DNA of 64,000 nucleotides from Petasospora fabianii (GCA_022641835.1 CP048715.1:3038001-3102000); one strand, 5' to 3'; counted from the stretch's first letter, positions 10,346-20,060 are shown. Numbers and translations are program-made. The notes: generated by a model not told the origin, from the letters alone.

Positions 10346-12037
10346 CTAGTTCTTGACAGAAATCACTCTTCCTTCATATGGCTGAAGCTTGCCCTGCAAG
10401 CCATCGGTAACATTAGTCAAAATCAATTCACCTTCTGGGAATGTATAATCAACTTCCTTATCAGAGAAGTTCAAGAAAACAGAAACCTTCTTGTTCCCCT
10501 TGGTCTTGCTATAGGCAAACACTTGCTGATTCTCATAATCAAAGATCTCAAATTTACCAAATACAAGAGTGTCAGAGTATGCCTTTCTCAGCTTAATAGC
10601 ATTCTTCCAGAACGACAACACTGAGTTCTCATCGTTAATTTGCTTAGCAACATTGATTTCCTTATAGTTATCGTTGACTCTCATCCATGGCTTACCATCA
10701 CCAAATCCAGCATTAGTAGAATCATCCCATTGAACAGGAGTTCTAGCATGATCTCTTGCAAGAAGGTTAATACCCTCCAATCTCTTTTGCTTCTCCTCTT
10801 CACTTGGATTATCCTTCAAGAAAGCCTTCCAATAGTTAACAGTCTGAATATCCAAATACTCCTTAGGATCCCATTCCAATGGAACATTAGTCATTCCAAT
10901 CTCTTGGCCCTGATACAAGAACAAGGTACCAGTTAAGGTAACTTGCAACATTGAAATCAATTTAGAGGATCTTTCCCAGAAAAGCTTATTTGTAACATTA
11001 CCAAATCTCGAATTAGAACGAGGTTGATCATGATTCTCAATGAATACAGTACTCCAAGCATCATTCAACTCACCTGTCTCGTCATCATAAATAAATTCAC
11101 TCTGAGACTTGATAGCATCCTTGAAATCAGTCAACTGCCAGGCCTTCTTTATGAAACGATCAGTAGGCTCAGCACCAACTGACACAGCATCAAATAGGAA
11201 CATCATGTTGATCTCCTTCTCCTTAGCACTGGAATACTTCAAAGCATCAGCCTTTGAGCAGTTACCAACTTCACCAACGGTCATAGCATCATATTTGGAT
11301 GTAACCTTTTCATACATCTCCTTGTGGAATTCATGGATACGAGGACCATTAACACACATCTCCCAAGATGGCTGGTAAGGCGCACCTGGGATAGTGATTG
11401 CAGCATCTGCATAAGTCTGAACCTTGGAGTACAACGAACAAACATCAATTCTGAAACCGGAGACACCCTTTTCATACCAGAATTCTAATGCTGATTTGTA
11501 AATTGCCTCACGAGTCTCTGGGTTCTCCCAGTTGAGGTCTGGCTGTGATTCGGCAAAGAGATGGAGATAGTATTGACCGGTCTGTTCGTCCAACTTCCAT
11601 GCAGAGCCCGAGAACATCGACATCCAATTGTTAGCCTTATCCTTCCAAATATACCAATCTCTCTTTGGATTGTCCCTGGAGGAGCGAGATTCTTTAAACC
11701 ACTGGTGCTCAGAAGAAGTGTGGTTGATAACGAGGTCGAGGATGAGTTTCATATCACGCTTCTTGACCTCGGCGAGTAAGTTATCCATGTCCTCCATTGT
11801 ACCAAACTGTGGATTAATAGCATTGTAGTCGGAGATATCATATCCCATGTCGTCCATTGGGGAGGCGTAGTGTGGAGAGAGCCAGATCACGTCTGTACCG
11901 AGCGATTTGATGTGGTCAAGCTTAGATGTGAGACCGTTGAGATCACCGATACCATCACCATTAGAATCCTTAAAGGATGCTGGCCAAACTTGGTAAACGA
12001 CGGCGTTTTTCCACCATGGTTCCTGTGTAACTGTCAT
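10346..12037 (-). CDS. GH13 alpha-glucosidase, isomaltase-type
   Basis: 563 aa cytosolic oligo-1,6/alpha-1,4-glucosidase of the yeast MALx2/IMA family. The start is the ATG at 12037 (MTVTQEPWWK); an in-frame ATG nine codons upstream is less likely because the second glucosidase also starts near EPWWK. Catalytic regions are intact: nucleophile Asp198 in GFRIDVCSLYSK, acid/base Glu in VGEV, and the third acid in ENHDQPR. The residue after the nucleophile is Val199; in Saccharomyces, Val here marks isomaltases (IMA) while Thr marks maltases (MAL). So isomaltose and alpha-methylglucoside are the likely preferred substrates (inference). It is closely similar along its whole length to the second glucosidase at 13.9-15.6 kb, an evident duplicate. 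Confidence 0.92.
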   Translation of the reverse strand: MTVTQEPWWKNAVVYQVWPASFKDSNGDGIGDLNGLTSKLDHIKSLGTDVIWLSPHYASPMDDMGYDISDYNAINPQFGTMEDMDNLLAEVKKRDMKLILDLVINHTSSEHQWFKESRSSRDNPKRDWYIWKDKANNWMSMFSGSAWKLDEQTGQYYLHLFAESQPDLNWENPETREAIYKSALEFWYEKGVSGFRIDVCSLYSKVQTYADAAITIPGAPYQPSWEMCVNGPRIHEFHKEMYEKVTSKYDAMTVGEVGNCSKADALKYSSAKEKEINMMFLFDAVSVGAEPTDRFIKKAWQLTDFKDAIKSQSEFIYDDETGELNDAWSTVFIENHDQPRSNSRFGNVTNKLFWERSSKLISMLQVTLTGTLFLYQGQEIGMTNVPLEWDPKEYLDIQTVNYWKAFLKDNPSEEEKQKRLEGINLLARDHARTPVQWDDSTNAGFGDGKPWMRVNDNYKEINVAKQINDENSVLSFWKNAIKLRKAYSDTLVFGKFEIFDYENQQVFAYSKTKGNKKVSVFLNFSDKEVDYTFPEGELILTNVTDGLQGKLQPYEGRVISVKN

Positions 12038-12425
12038 GATTGTAGAATAATGTAGTGCATACAATGGATCATCATGACTTCAGGAGACATAATTCCAAAT
12101 TGGATTCACCAGCATTTTATAGGTGTATTTGCATCGAGAGTTCAATCAATGCTCGCTGAGTTGTTCGCGTGATTGTCGAGGTTTTTGTGGGGTCTCTCTT
12201 ATCTCCGGATATATCCGATCCAAGTTCCCATGTGTTTTTGGACCCTGGGGAAAAGCTAGCATGTGCCTTTTCTCTATTGACTTGATTATTAGGTACTATT
12301 AGTAGGTGTGGAACACGCAAGAGTTGAAGAGAGATATGGTGAGAGCATTGCAACCTTTGTTTGGGGGAGGGGGGTGGTCCCGTTTGTCCGGGTCTGGCTC
12401 CCTCTGATCTCATTGGTGTATCAGG
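12038..12425. promoter_or_regulatory. Promoter of the isomaltase-type gene
   Basis: 388 bases between the glucosidase start and the 3' end of the small coiled-coil gene. It contains one copy of the CGGA-N6-CGGA element (on the minus strand, 12204-12217) and a GGGGAGGGGGG-like run at about 12364-12375 that could bind a Mig1-type C2H2 repressor. Confidence 0.5.
12204..12217 (-). promoter_or_regulatory. CGGA-N6-CGGA element, candidate Zn2Cys6 operator
   Basis: On the minus strand the bases read CGGATATATCCGGA: two CGGA half-sites in direct orientation, 10 bp apart, 167 bases upstream of the isomaltase-type ATG. The same spacing recurs twice in the promoter of the other glucosidase. Zn2Cys6 proteins bind CGG triplets; which factor binds here is inference. 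Confidence 0.45.
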
Positions 12426-12989
12426 TCAATCAACATATACATAGTTATCTTCATCCATCTCTTCAGCATCTCTCACGCCCTTCTCATAATCTCTGAATGC
12501 ATTGAGTACATTCTGAGCTTCTTTCACAACATCTGCGTATCTTTCAAGAACTCTTTCAACACCCTTAACCAACTGTCCAACTCTTCTCTTGTGTTCATAC
12601 CTCAAATTGAAGTGTTCCCGACTCAACTCTGGGAACCTGACACCCCACACGTCTGAGCACGACGTAGCCACCATTATCCTTGCAGCTTGAACATCTTGTT
12701 GTATCTCCTCCACTGCTCTTTCTGTTCTCTTCATTGTTGATAGGGATAGCGAAGGATATGAAACGGTGATGTTATCTTCATCTTGCGCCTGTTGTATACG
12801 CGCAATTGTGGTCCTGTGTGCTGACAGATCCATCTTGAGTGACTGGACAGACTCAAGGGGACCAGCCATGATGGTGTTGGCCTTCGCAAGCGCATGGGTG
12901 TGTTGGTCATTTAAGCGATTCCAAAATGTGTCAAGTTCGGGTCTGTTCCGAATGTGTGTTGCAGCGTCGTTGGAAGTCTTATAAGGCAT
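12426..12989 (-). CDS. Small coiled-coil protein of unknown function
   Basis: 187 aa, not recognised. It is mostly helical and charged with few prolines; heptad-like stretches lie around residues 25-75 and 95-180, and the C-terminus is acidic (EEMDEDNYVYVD). No signal peptide, membrane segment or zinc motif. Length and composition suit a subunit of a coiled-coil assembly (vesicle tether, kinetochore or spindle pole), but I see no motif to choose. It lies between the two alpha-glucosidase genes in the same orientation. Codon use is less biased than in its neighbours, as for a low-abundance protein. The ATG at 12989 is the first in the frame. Confidence 0.6.
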   Translation of the reverse strand: MPYKTSNDAATHIRNRPELDTFWNRLNDQHTHALAKANTIMAGPLESVQSLKMDLSAHRTTIARIQQAQDEDNITVSYPSLSLSTMKRTERAVEEIQQDVQAARIMVATSCSDVWGVRFPELSREHFNLRYEHKRRVGQLVKGVERVLERYADVVKEAQNVLNAFRDYEKGVRDAEEMDEDNYVYVD

Positions 12990-13936
12990 TGCAAGATCCT
13001 ATTGAGTACTCAAAGATGTCTCGAACTGTCACATGAGACAGTTTAGTGTCTTTCGTAGTGATTATAGCAAGATAAAGACGGGATGGGGTGATTATAAGTC
13101 AGATACGCGGAGTTTTCACCTCGCTTGCGGTGATGTAGTTATGTGGGGAGATCCGGACAGGGCAACACGGGATGATGGGTTCCCACCCCTGTACTCACTT
13201 ATGTCACTTAGGAGAATCACTATACTTGGCCTGATACTCTTAAGTAGTAGCCATTGATAACGGCCTTGAAGGCTTCTATAACTTGGAAAAATAACGTTAC
13301 ATTTGTTCCAGATCCACAAACAACTAATCTATATTCTGAATACATGACCAAGGAAACCCGGACATCTTGAGCAAGGTAACCTGGACACCATCTCTTTATT
13401 GTATATGTCTATATATATATAGCTAACCTTTTCACTAGAGGTACTGAGCTCTTGTTTTCTGGATAAACAAGTTGATGAAAAATTAAAGATAATTTCCCAT
13501 CCGTTTAAAACAGCTCACCCTGGGGTTTTTAGTTTAAATTGAACTCATATATCATTGATGTTCGTAACATAGGTTTCATCTCAACTTTTTAAATTACTTC
13601 CTCTACCTCATTTTCTACCAAACTCATTTATTCTTATACTACAAGATATTTTTTTTTCTTATAGAACAGCTCGACAACAAATCAAATCTTATACCCTTTA
13701 AATGCACCTTCAATGTTTCTTTATTTTCCAGAGGAGACTGGATTTAAAGTACTGCAATATTGGCACTACTACGCACCGCGACGAATGATATAAGCAGAGT
13801 TAAGCAGACTTACCATACTGAGATCTCATCTTCAGAAACTGTGCAACGACAGTCTTTAAAGCGTATTCTACATTCAACAACTATAAGTATTATCACCTTT
13901 ATCAAATAATCCGATTAAACATTAACAAAAGACAAT
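12990..13936. other. Intergenic region between coiled-coil gene and second glucosidase
   Basis: 947 bases with no credible gene. It holds the promoter of the coiled-coil gene and the 3' end of the maltase-type gene. A TATATATATA run lies near 13412-13421. Confidence 0.4.
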
Positions 13937-15628
13937 TTAAACAAGAATCAATCTACCTTCGTATGGCTGTAACTTACCAGAGATACCGTTATCAACGTTT
14001 GACAAAATCAATTCACCTTCTGGGATAGGGTATTCAACTTCCTTATCGGTAAAGTTCAAAACGACAACCATCTTCTTATCACCTCTTGTCTTAGTGTAGG
14101 TGAAGACATCCTGATTGTCATAGTCCTGAACTTCAAATTTACCATGGACCAAAGCCTCAGGATATTCCTTTCTAGTCTTGATGGCAGTTCTGTAAAAGTT
14201 GAGCACTGAGTCTGGATCATTCTCCTGAGATGCAACGTTGATAGTCTTGTAGTTGTCATTAACTTTCATCCATGGCTTACCACCGAATCCACCATATTCG
14301 GAATCATCCCATTGAACAGGGGTACGAGCATTGTCTCTAGCGAGCAAGTTGATAGTCTTGAGCAAAAGGGCTCTCTCTTCTTCTGTATGCTCTGTGGCAT
14401 TGAATGCCTTCATGTAGTTGATTGTGTTGATATCCAAGTAGTCTTCAATGTCCCAAGATTCAGGAACGTTAGTCATACCAATCTCTTGACCTTGGTAAAC
14501 AAAAAGTGTACCTGTGAGTGTTGTTTGCAAGAGGGCCAACATCTTTGCGGATCTAGCCCAGAACAATTTGTTTGAAGTGTTTCCGAATCTTGAAACTGCA
14601 CGTGGTTGATCGTGGTTTTCAATGAATACAGTACTCCAAGCATCATTCAACTCACCAGTTTCGTCATCATAGATGAATGCACTTTGGTTAATGATTGCAT
14701 CCTTGAAATCGGTAAGTTTCCAACCGTTGTATCTGAAACGGTCATTCTTGTCAGAACCGACATCAACAGTATCAAACAAAAACATCATGTTCATTTCCTT
14801 TTCCTTTGCACTGACATATTTGAGGGCATCAGCCTTGGAACAATGACCAACTTCACCAACGGTCATAGCGTCATATTTGGAGGTAACTTTTTCATACATT
14901 TCCTTGTGGAACTCATGAATACGTGGACCGGTGTTGGACAAGCCAAGAACTGGTTGATATTTTTCACCAGGGAAGGAGATTGGAGCATCTTCATAAGTCT
15001 GAACCTTGGAATACAAACCAGCTGTATCGATTCTGAAACCGGAGACACCCTTTTCATACCAGAACTCTAATGCTGACTTGTAAATTGCCTCACGAGTCTC
15101 TGGGTTCTCCCAGTTAAGATCTGGCTGTGATTCAGCAAAGAGACGAAGGTAGTACTGCTTTGTAGTTTCGTCAAAAGTCCAAGCGGATCCCGAGAAATGA
15201 GAAAGCCAGTTGTTAGCCTCATCTTTCCAAATGTACCAATCTCTCTTTGGGTTATCTCTCGAGGAGCGAGACTCTTTGAACCATTCGTGTTCAGAAGAAG
15301 TATGGTTGATAACGAGGTCGAGGATGAGCTTCATGTCACGCTTCTTGATCTCTGCAAGCAAGTTATCCATGTCCTCCATGGTACCGTGCTGTGGGTTGAT
15401 AGCATTGTAATCGGAGATATCATATCCCATGTCATCCATTGGAGAAGCATAGTGTGGAGAAAGCCAAACAACATCGGTACCGAGGGATTTAATATGGTCA
15501 AGTTTAGAAGTGATACCATTAAGATCACCGATACCATCACCATTGGAATCCTTAAAGGATGCTGGCCAAACTTGGTAAACGACAACGTTCTTCCACCATG
15601 GTTCTTGAGAAACTTCAGAGATAGTCAT
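13937..15628 (-). CDS. GH13 alpha-glucosidase, maltase-type
   Basis: 563 aa, the same length as the isomaltase-type copy at 10.3-12.0 kb and closely similar throughout. It hydrolyses maltose and related alpha-1,4-glucosides in the cytosol after uptake by a permease. The start is the ATG at 15628 (MTISEVSQEPWWK); an upstream in-frame ATG would add 18 unrelated residues. The catalytic Asp201 lies in GFRIDTAGLYSK, the acid/base Glu in VGEVGH, and the third acid in ENHDQPR. Thr202 after the nucleophile, with Ala-Gly following, is the combination of Saccharomyces MAL12/MAL32 maltases, in contrast with the Val of the other copy. Its promoter carries three CGGA-N6-CGGA pairs. The gene is divergent from the permease at 17.4 kb. 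Confidence 0.94.
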   Translation of the reverse strand: MTISEVSQEPWWKNVVVYQVWPASFKDSNGDGIGDLNGITSKLDHIKSLGTDVVWLSPHYASPMDDMGYDISDYNAINPQHGTMEDMDNLLAEIKKRDMKLILDLVINHTSSEHEWFKESRSSRDNPKRDWYIWKDEANNWLSHFSGSAWTFDETTKQYYLRLFAESQPDLNWENPETREAIYKSALEFWYEKGVSGFRIDTAGLYSKVQTYEDAPISFPGEKYQPVLGLSNTGPRIHEFHKEMYEKVTSKYDAMTVGEVGHCSKADALKYVSAKEKEMNMMFLFDTVDVGSDKNDRFRYNGWKLTDFKDAIINQSAFIYDDETGELNDAWSTVFIENHDQPRAVSRFGNTSNKLFWARSAKMLALLQTTLTGTLFVYQGQEIGMTNVPESWDIEDYLDINTINYMKAFNATEHTEEERALLLKTINLLARDNARTPVQWDDSEYGGFGGKPWMKVNDNYKTINVASQENDPDSVLNFYRTAIKTRKEYPEALVHGKFEVQDYDNQDVFTYTKTRGDKKMVVVLNFTDKEVEYPIPEGELILSNVDNGISGKLQPYEGRLILV

Positions 15629-15742
15629 TTTAGTGTGTGTGTCTATGAGTATCAATTGATGGGGTTGATGTGAGATGAGCAAAATGTGGGGGAACGGTGG
15701 GTGAAGAAGCGGCGTGGCTTTTATAAGGGATATGTATCACAG

Positions 15743-15756
15743 CGGACGACGGCGGA
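15743..15756 (+). promoter_or_regulatory. CGGA-N6-CGGA element near the maltase gene
   Basis: CGGACGACGGCGGA: two direct CGGA half-sites 10 bp apart, embedded in two copies of GCGGACG. It lies about 115 bases upstream of the maltase-type ATG, close to its TATA element. Confidence 0.5.
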
Positions 15757-16009
15757 CGCTTTACACGCGACGATGCTCGGTAGATTTATGTATTCTCGGT
15801 ATGATATGGAAATATGACATTGGGGTAAAATCAAATTCGGCATAGAGACACGACACACGCGTGATGCTCGTGTGGAGTAAAAATGGTTAACCCCCCACAG
15901 CCCTGCATAAGCCCTACCCCACGAATAGGACGTCCCAGCGAGTTTTAATTGACATCATTGAAGCTCGCTGGAACCAAAACTCGTGCGCAAACCAAAAGCG
16001 CCGATGACC

Positions 16010-16033
16010 CGGAGACAAGCGGAGACAAGCGGA
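16010..16033 (+). promoter_or_regulatory. Three-unit CGGAGACAAG array
   Basis: CGGAGACAAG occurs twice in perfect tandem (16010-16019, 16020-16029) and a third CGGA follows at 16030, so three direct CGGA half-sites are spaced exactly 10 bp apart, one helical turn. It is a candidate upstream activating site for a Zn2Cys6 MAL activator. Confidence 0.55.
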
Positions 16034-16859
16034 TGTCAGAGGAAGGCACTACTTGGAACTGTGTCTAACAATTGCTGGAGTGGAGTATAGCTAAGGGTTT
16101 AGAAGGATGGCCCGGATGAATTCACCCAATTGTGTCAGTATAGTGGTACTGACAAGCGGTAGAGAGTAATAGAGTAATACATAATACATAGTGCAGATTA
16201 CTACAGAACACTACAGTGTCTAAGGACCCTGTTATTTCTCCGGGGTAGCGTCTGCGAGTTGATCCGCGACCGAGGGAATGACGTGTTTTGAAGAGTGACG
16301 TTGAAGAGTCGTCGAGAAACAAGAGTTGTTGCAGCGAGTATTGATTGCGAAAAGTAGCTATTGTCAGTGTGCTAGTAATTTCAACAGTTATCAATTGTCC
16401 CCAACAGCGGGACACTAGTTTTGATCCTATCGGCATCGGCTTTCCTTGGAGGCTTTGTCGTTTCTCCACAAATACTTGTTGGGTGCAAAGGGGTGAAATG
16501 TGTAGCTTATGGATTATCGTCAAGAGGAGATAAACCACCCATAAATAACACACAGGGCAGGTCGAAACTCGTAAAGGGTTATCATATGCGAGTATAGGCT
16601 ATATCCAGTAACAAAGACGTAATCACTAGCAAGTGGCACCCAAGTGCCACTTAGCCATAGGGCCCTAGGTATTGCCCTCCCCCAGATAACCATGACTCGT
16701 GACCCCGCAAGTGTTGCTGCATGCGGGCGCGAGGCTAAAATTGAAAGAGGAGTCATCTCACATCTCGAGACCGGAGAAACTGGGGGCATCCAAGAGACAT
16801 AAGCATTCTCAAGCGCTTCAACACCGGTGGGCCGGGACGGCAAAGTGCATGATGGAATT

Positions 16860-16918
16860 CGGAAGACTTAAGACGGAAGACGGAAGCCAAGGACGGAAAA
16901 GACGATAGCCAAGGACGG
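16860..16918 (+). repeat. CGGA cluster with a repeated 12-bp unit
   Basis: CGGA occurs at 16860, 16874, 16881 and 16894. The 12-mer AGCCAAGGACGG occurs at 16885-16896 and again at 16907-16918, 22 bp apart. It lies about 500 bases upstream of the permease ATG. Spacing differs from the 10-bp arrays nearer to the maltase gene. Confidence 0.5.
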
Positions 16919-17416
16919 GCCAAGGATTAGTTTGCCGACTTTATTGTTTAGTTAGCCTAAGGGGGGAAACCTTTTGTTTATGGCAGACACACCCCACAAA
17001 GCCACCCCATGATGTCACAATCACCCATAACCATCAAATACACCCCAGCAACCTATCTGAGACAAAACTGTCAATCTCCCCACCATCAATCACAACACAT
17101 CTTGCCGACATTCGGTTTTTTTCGATGCACGACACTGCGTTGTCTCCACACCATTTCGGACATTTTCGTCCTGTGCGAGACGGACATACGCACCCCTCCC
17201 CCCAAAGGTCTAGGTCGGTCATGACAGCTAGACGCACTTCACCAAACTATGCAGTTTCGGGCCCACCCCACCATACATACATACCCTCCTTGCTGCTTGC
17301 CCTCGGACGACTACATAAACTGCTGATCTCCCACCATATGTCGTCCCATTCACCATCACAGACTCTCTTTCTCTTCATCATCAACAACCCAGATTTATAA
17401 CAACAACAAGAACAAC

Positions 17417-19165
17417 ATGCCAGAGTTCGTCGAGGATGTCACTAGACCCGACGAGGTTGAAAAGGTGGCTGACGTTACAAAGAAGATCACCTTATCTTCT
17501 GATAGTGATACTGTTCCAAATAACTATGAGGACTACATTGCAAAATTTGTTGAAATCTCTACAAAAGCCCAGGATAATGAAAACAGAGAAAAGAATATGT
17601 CCCTAAAGGAAGGTCTTAAGACATTCCCAAAGGCTGCATTCTGGTCTGTTGTCCTCTCCACGGCTATCATTATGGAAGGTTTTGATACAAATCTTCTTAA
17701 CTCCCTTTACTCCCTTGACATGTTTGCCAAGAAGTATGGTGAATACTACCCTGATATTGATCAATACCAAGTCCCTGCCAAATGGCAAACTTCCCTTTCA
17801 ATGTCTACAAATGTTGGTGAAATCATTGGTCTTTACATTGCAGGTCTTGCTGGTGAAAAATGGGGGTACAGAAAGACCCTAATGACTTTTATGACTGCTA
17901 CCATTGGTCTTATCTTTATCGTCTTCTTCTCTGTTAACATTGAAATGCTTCTCGTTGGTGAATTACTCTGTGGTATCGTTTGGGGTGCCTTCCAAACTTT
18001 AACCGTCTCATACGCTTCTGAAGTTTGTCCTGTTGTCTTGAGAGTTTACTTAACAACTTATGTTAATGCCTGTTGGGTCATTGGTCAGTTGATCTCATCT
18101 GGTGTCCTTAGAGGTACTTTGAACATGACAACAGAATGGGCTTATAAGATCCCTTGGGCATTGCAATGGATGTGGCCAATTCCAGTCCTTATCGGTATCT
18201 ATTTCGCACCAGAGTCTCCTTGGTGGCTCGTTAAGAAAGGTCGTACCGTTGAGGCCAAGAAGAGTATTATGAGATTGTTGTCCACTTCATCAGAGATGCC
18301 TGACGCTGGTCCTCTTGCTGATGCCATGTTGAACAAAATGCAATTGACAATCAAAGAAGAGGATGCCATCGTGTCAAGTATCTCTTATATGGACTGTTTC
18401 AAAGGTTCAAACTGGAGAAGAACTCGTGTTGCATCCATGATTTGGGTCATTCAGAACGTTACAGGTTCTGCATTAATGGGTTACTCCACTTACTTCTATA
18501 AGCAAGCTGGTCTTGCTACAAGTATGTCTTTCACTTTCTCCATCATTCAATATGTTCTTGGTCTTCGTGGTACCCTCATCTCTTGGTTGCTTTCTCAAAA
18601 GTTTGGTCGTTTCGACATCTTCTTTGGTGGTCTCTTGGCCAACTTCTGTCTTCTTATCGTTGTCGGTGCCTTGGGCTTCCACCAAAATTCTTCCACCTCT
18701 TGGGCTATCGGTTCCTTGCTTCTCATCTTTACCTTCATCTATGATGCCACCATCGGTCCAATCACTTACTGTGTCGTTGCAGAGCTTCCATCTGCATCTG
18801 TCAGATCTAAGACCGTTGGTATCGCTAGAAACATGTACAATATTGCTGGTATCCCAGTTGCCATTGTCACTCCATACATGCTTAACCCAACCGCTTGGAA
18901 CTGGAAGGCAAAGACAGGTTTGTTCTGGGCCGGTTTGTCCTTTTTGTCTCTTATTTACGTTTGGTTTGAATTCCCAGAGACAAAAGGTAGAACTTATGCT
19001 GAATTGGACATCTTGTTCCAACAGAAGGTCAAGGCTAGACAGTTCAAGAACACCCACGTTGAGGCTTTCAACCCAGAGGAGATGCTTAAGAAGATGGACC
19101 AGGATGAGATTATGCAGGTTGTTGAGGGTGATGAGCAGGCTGGTGTGCTCTCTTCAAAGGCTTAA
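17417..19165 (+). CDS. Maltose/alpha-glucoside:H+ symporter (MALx1/AGT1-like)
   Basis: 582 aa sugar-porter MFS protein of the plasma membrane that imports maltose or other alpha-glucosides with protons. A hydrophilic N-terminus of about 75 residues precedes 12 membrane segments. Family signs: EGFDTNLLNSLY in TM1, AGLAGEKWGYRKT (loop 2-3 motif), PESPWWLVKKGR after TM6, and PETKGRTYAELDILF after TM12, which is the MAL-permease version of the sugar-porter PETKG motif. Substrate range (maltose only or also isomaltose, trehalose or maltotriose) cannot be read from sequence. It is divergent from the maltase-type gene, so both probably share regulation. Confidence 0.93.
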   Translation: MPEFVEDVTRPDEVEKVADVTKKITLSSDSDTVPNNYEDYIAKFVEISTKAQDNENREKNMSLKEGLKTFPKAAFWSVVLSTAIIMEGFDTNLLNSLYSLDMFAKKYGEYYPDIDQYQVPAKWQTSLSMSTNVGEIIGLYIAGLAGEKWGYRKTLMTFMTATIGLIFIVFFSVNIEMLLVGELLCGIVWGAFQTLTVSYASEVCPVVLRVYLTTYVNACWVIGQLISSGVLRGTLNMTTEWAYKIPWALQWMWPIPVLIGIYFAPESPWWLVKKGRTVEAKKSIMRLLSTSSEMPDAGPLADAMLNKMQLTIKEEDAIVSSISYMDCFKGSNWRRTRVASMIWVIQNVTGSALMGYSTYFYKQAGLATSMSFTFSIIQYVLGLRGTLISWLLSQKFGRFDIFFGGLLANFCLLIVVGALGFHQNSSTSWAIGSLLLIFTFIYDATIGPITYCVVAELPSASVRSKTVGIARNMYNIAGIPVAIVTPYMLNPTAWNWKAKTGLFWAGLSFLSLIYVWFEFPETKGRTYAELDILFQQKVKARQFKNTHVEAFNPEEMLKKMDQDEIMQVVEGDEQAGVLSSKA

Positions 19166-19380
19166 TCTTATGTGACTCTTATGAGTATAACCAAATTCTT
19201 TCTGGAGTTAACGTTTTTGGTTTTATAGTTGCTTGGTTTGTTTTTTTACTTCTTAATTTTATAACTAAAAGAAACATTTGTGAATAGGAGATCAATCCAA
19301 TGCTTTGTAGTTTACCCATAATACATCATGATCATCAATTCGTTGACTGTATATATATATGACATAGCCCACTTTCGTTA

Positions 19381-19794
19381 TTATTGTATCTGGAACAATA
19401 GACTGTTCAAATGCAGATAGTATTTCAATTTTTGGTAATCTTCGGTTTCCTGACCATCAAAAGTAGCAAATCCAAGTGGTCCTCTCTCACACTCAGAGCA
19501 AATCACCAACCTCTCAAGCTTCTTTTCATTCTCCTCGCTCGGTTCAAACTTCTTCGAGACACCAATATTGTCAAAGTCCCATACATCATCCACTTTGATG
19601 AAGACTCCATTCAATTTCGGGTCCTCGTTCTCATTGACTTTGAGATACTCGATCCCTGTCTTTACGGTATACGTCTTATTGTCCTTGATCTTGATGACGC
19701 GAGCATTGCACTTGGAGTAAGGACAGCGGAGCACAGTGCCCTCGAGGTCGCCCATGTGCTCATGGTACGGGACACCAGTAGTAGTGACAGACAT
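19381..19794 (-). CDS. DSS4: Rab guanine-nucleotide release factor Dss4/Mss4
   Basis: 137 aa zinc-binding protein that stabilises nucleotide-free Rab GTPases (Sec4, Ypt1) in secretion. Zinc ligands: CPYSKC (Cys24, Cys29) and CSEC in LVICSECERGPLG. The strongly conserved patch VDDVWDFDNIGVSK matches Saccharomyces Dss4 (VPDVWDFDNVGVS). Length is that of the family (Dss4 143 aa). It is a housekeeping gene lying between the MAL permease and an activator gene. Confidence 0.93.
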   Translation of the reverse strand: MSVTTTGVPYHEHMGDLEGTVLRCPYSKCNARVIKIKDNKTYTVKTGIEYLKVNENEDPKLNGVFIKVDDVWDFDNIGVSKKFEPSEENEKKLERLVICSECERGPLGFATFDGQETEDYQKLKYYLHLNSLLFQIQ

Positions 19795-20060
19795 GGAGGT
19801 GTTATCTTTTCCCTGTTCTGCTCGTTCCTTTGAGCCGGTTCCCAGGGGCTATAGTAGACGGAGCCAGCTCCATCTCTTTGTTACCATCCTAGATCTCCAG
19901 ACCAAGTTATACGCAGCGTTCCTAGAATTACTCTGGGGAATAGATGCTCCCCCGCGAAAAACGCACCTTGGAGTCCGATCGTGTGGAGAAGATTAACCTT
20001 TGATACTCACTCATCATTATAACCTCGCTTATCTGCTATCACTCCATACACACATCAGTC

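Larger units (their letters stand above)
15629..17416. promoter_or_regulatory. Divergent MAL promoter between maltase and permease
   Basis: 1.79 kb between two divergent genes, the classical layout of MAL loci. It holds two groups of CGGA-N6-CGGA (15743-15756 and 16010-16033), a further group of CGGA sequences with a 12-bp repeat (16860-16918), and a TTTTATAAGG-type TATA element about 90 bases before the maltase ATG (near 15717-15727). Open frames inside (for example 16122-16553, minus) have no family features. Confidence 0.65.

Noticed and set aside
16122-16553. 143-codon minus-strand open frame in the MAL divergent promoter
   Set aside because: Irregular composition, no family motif, surrounded by regulatory repeats.
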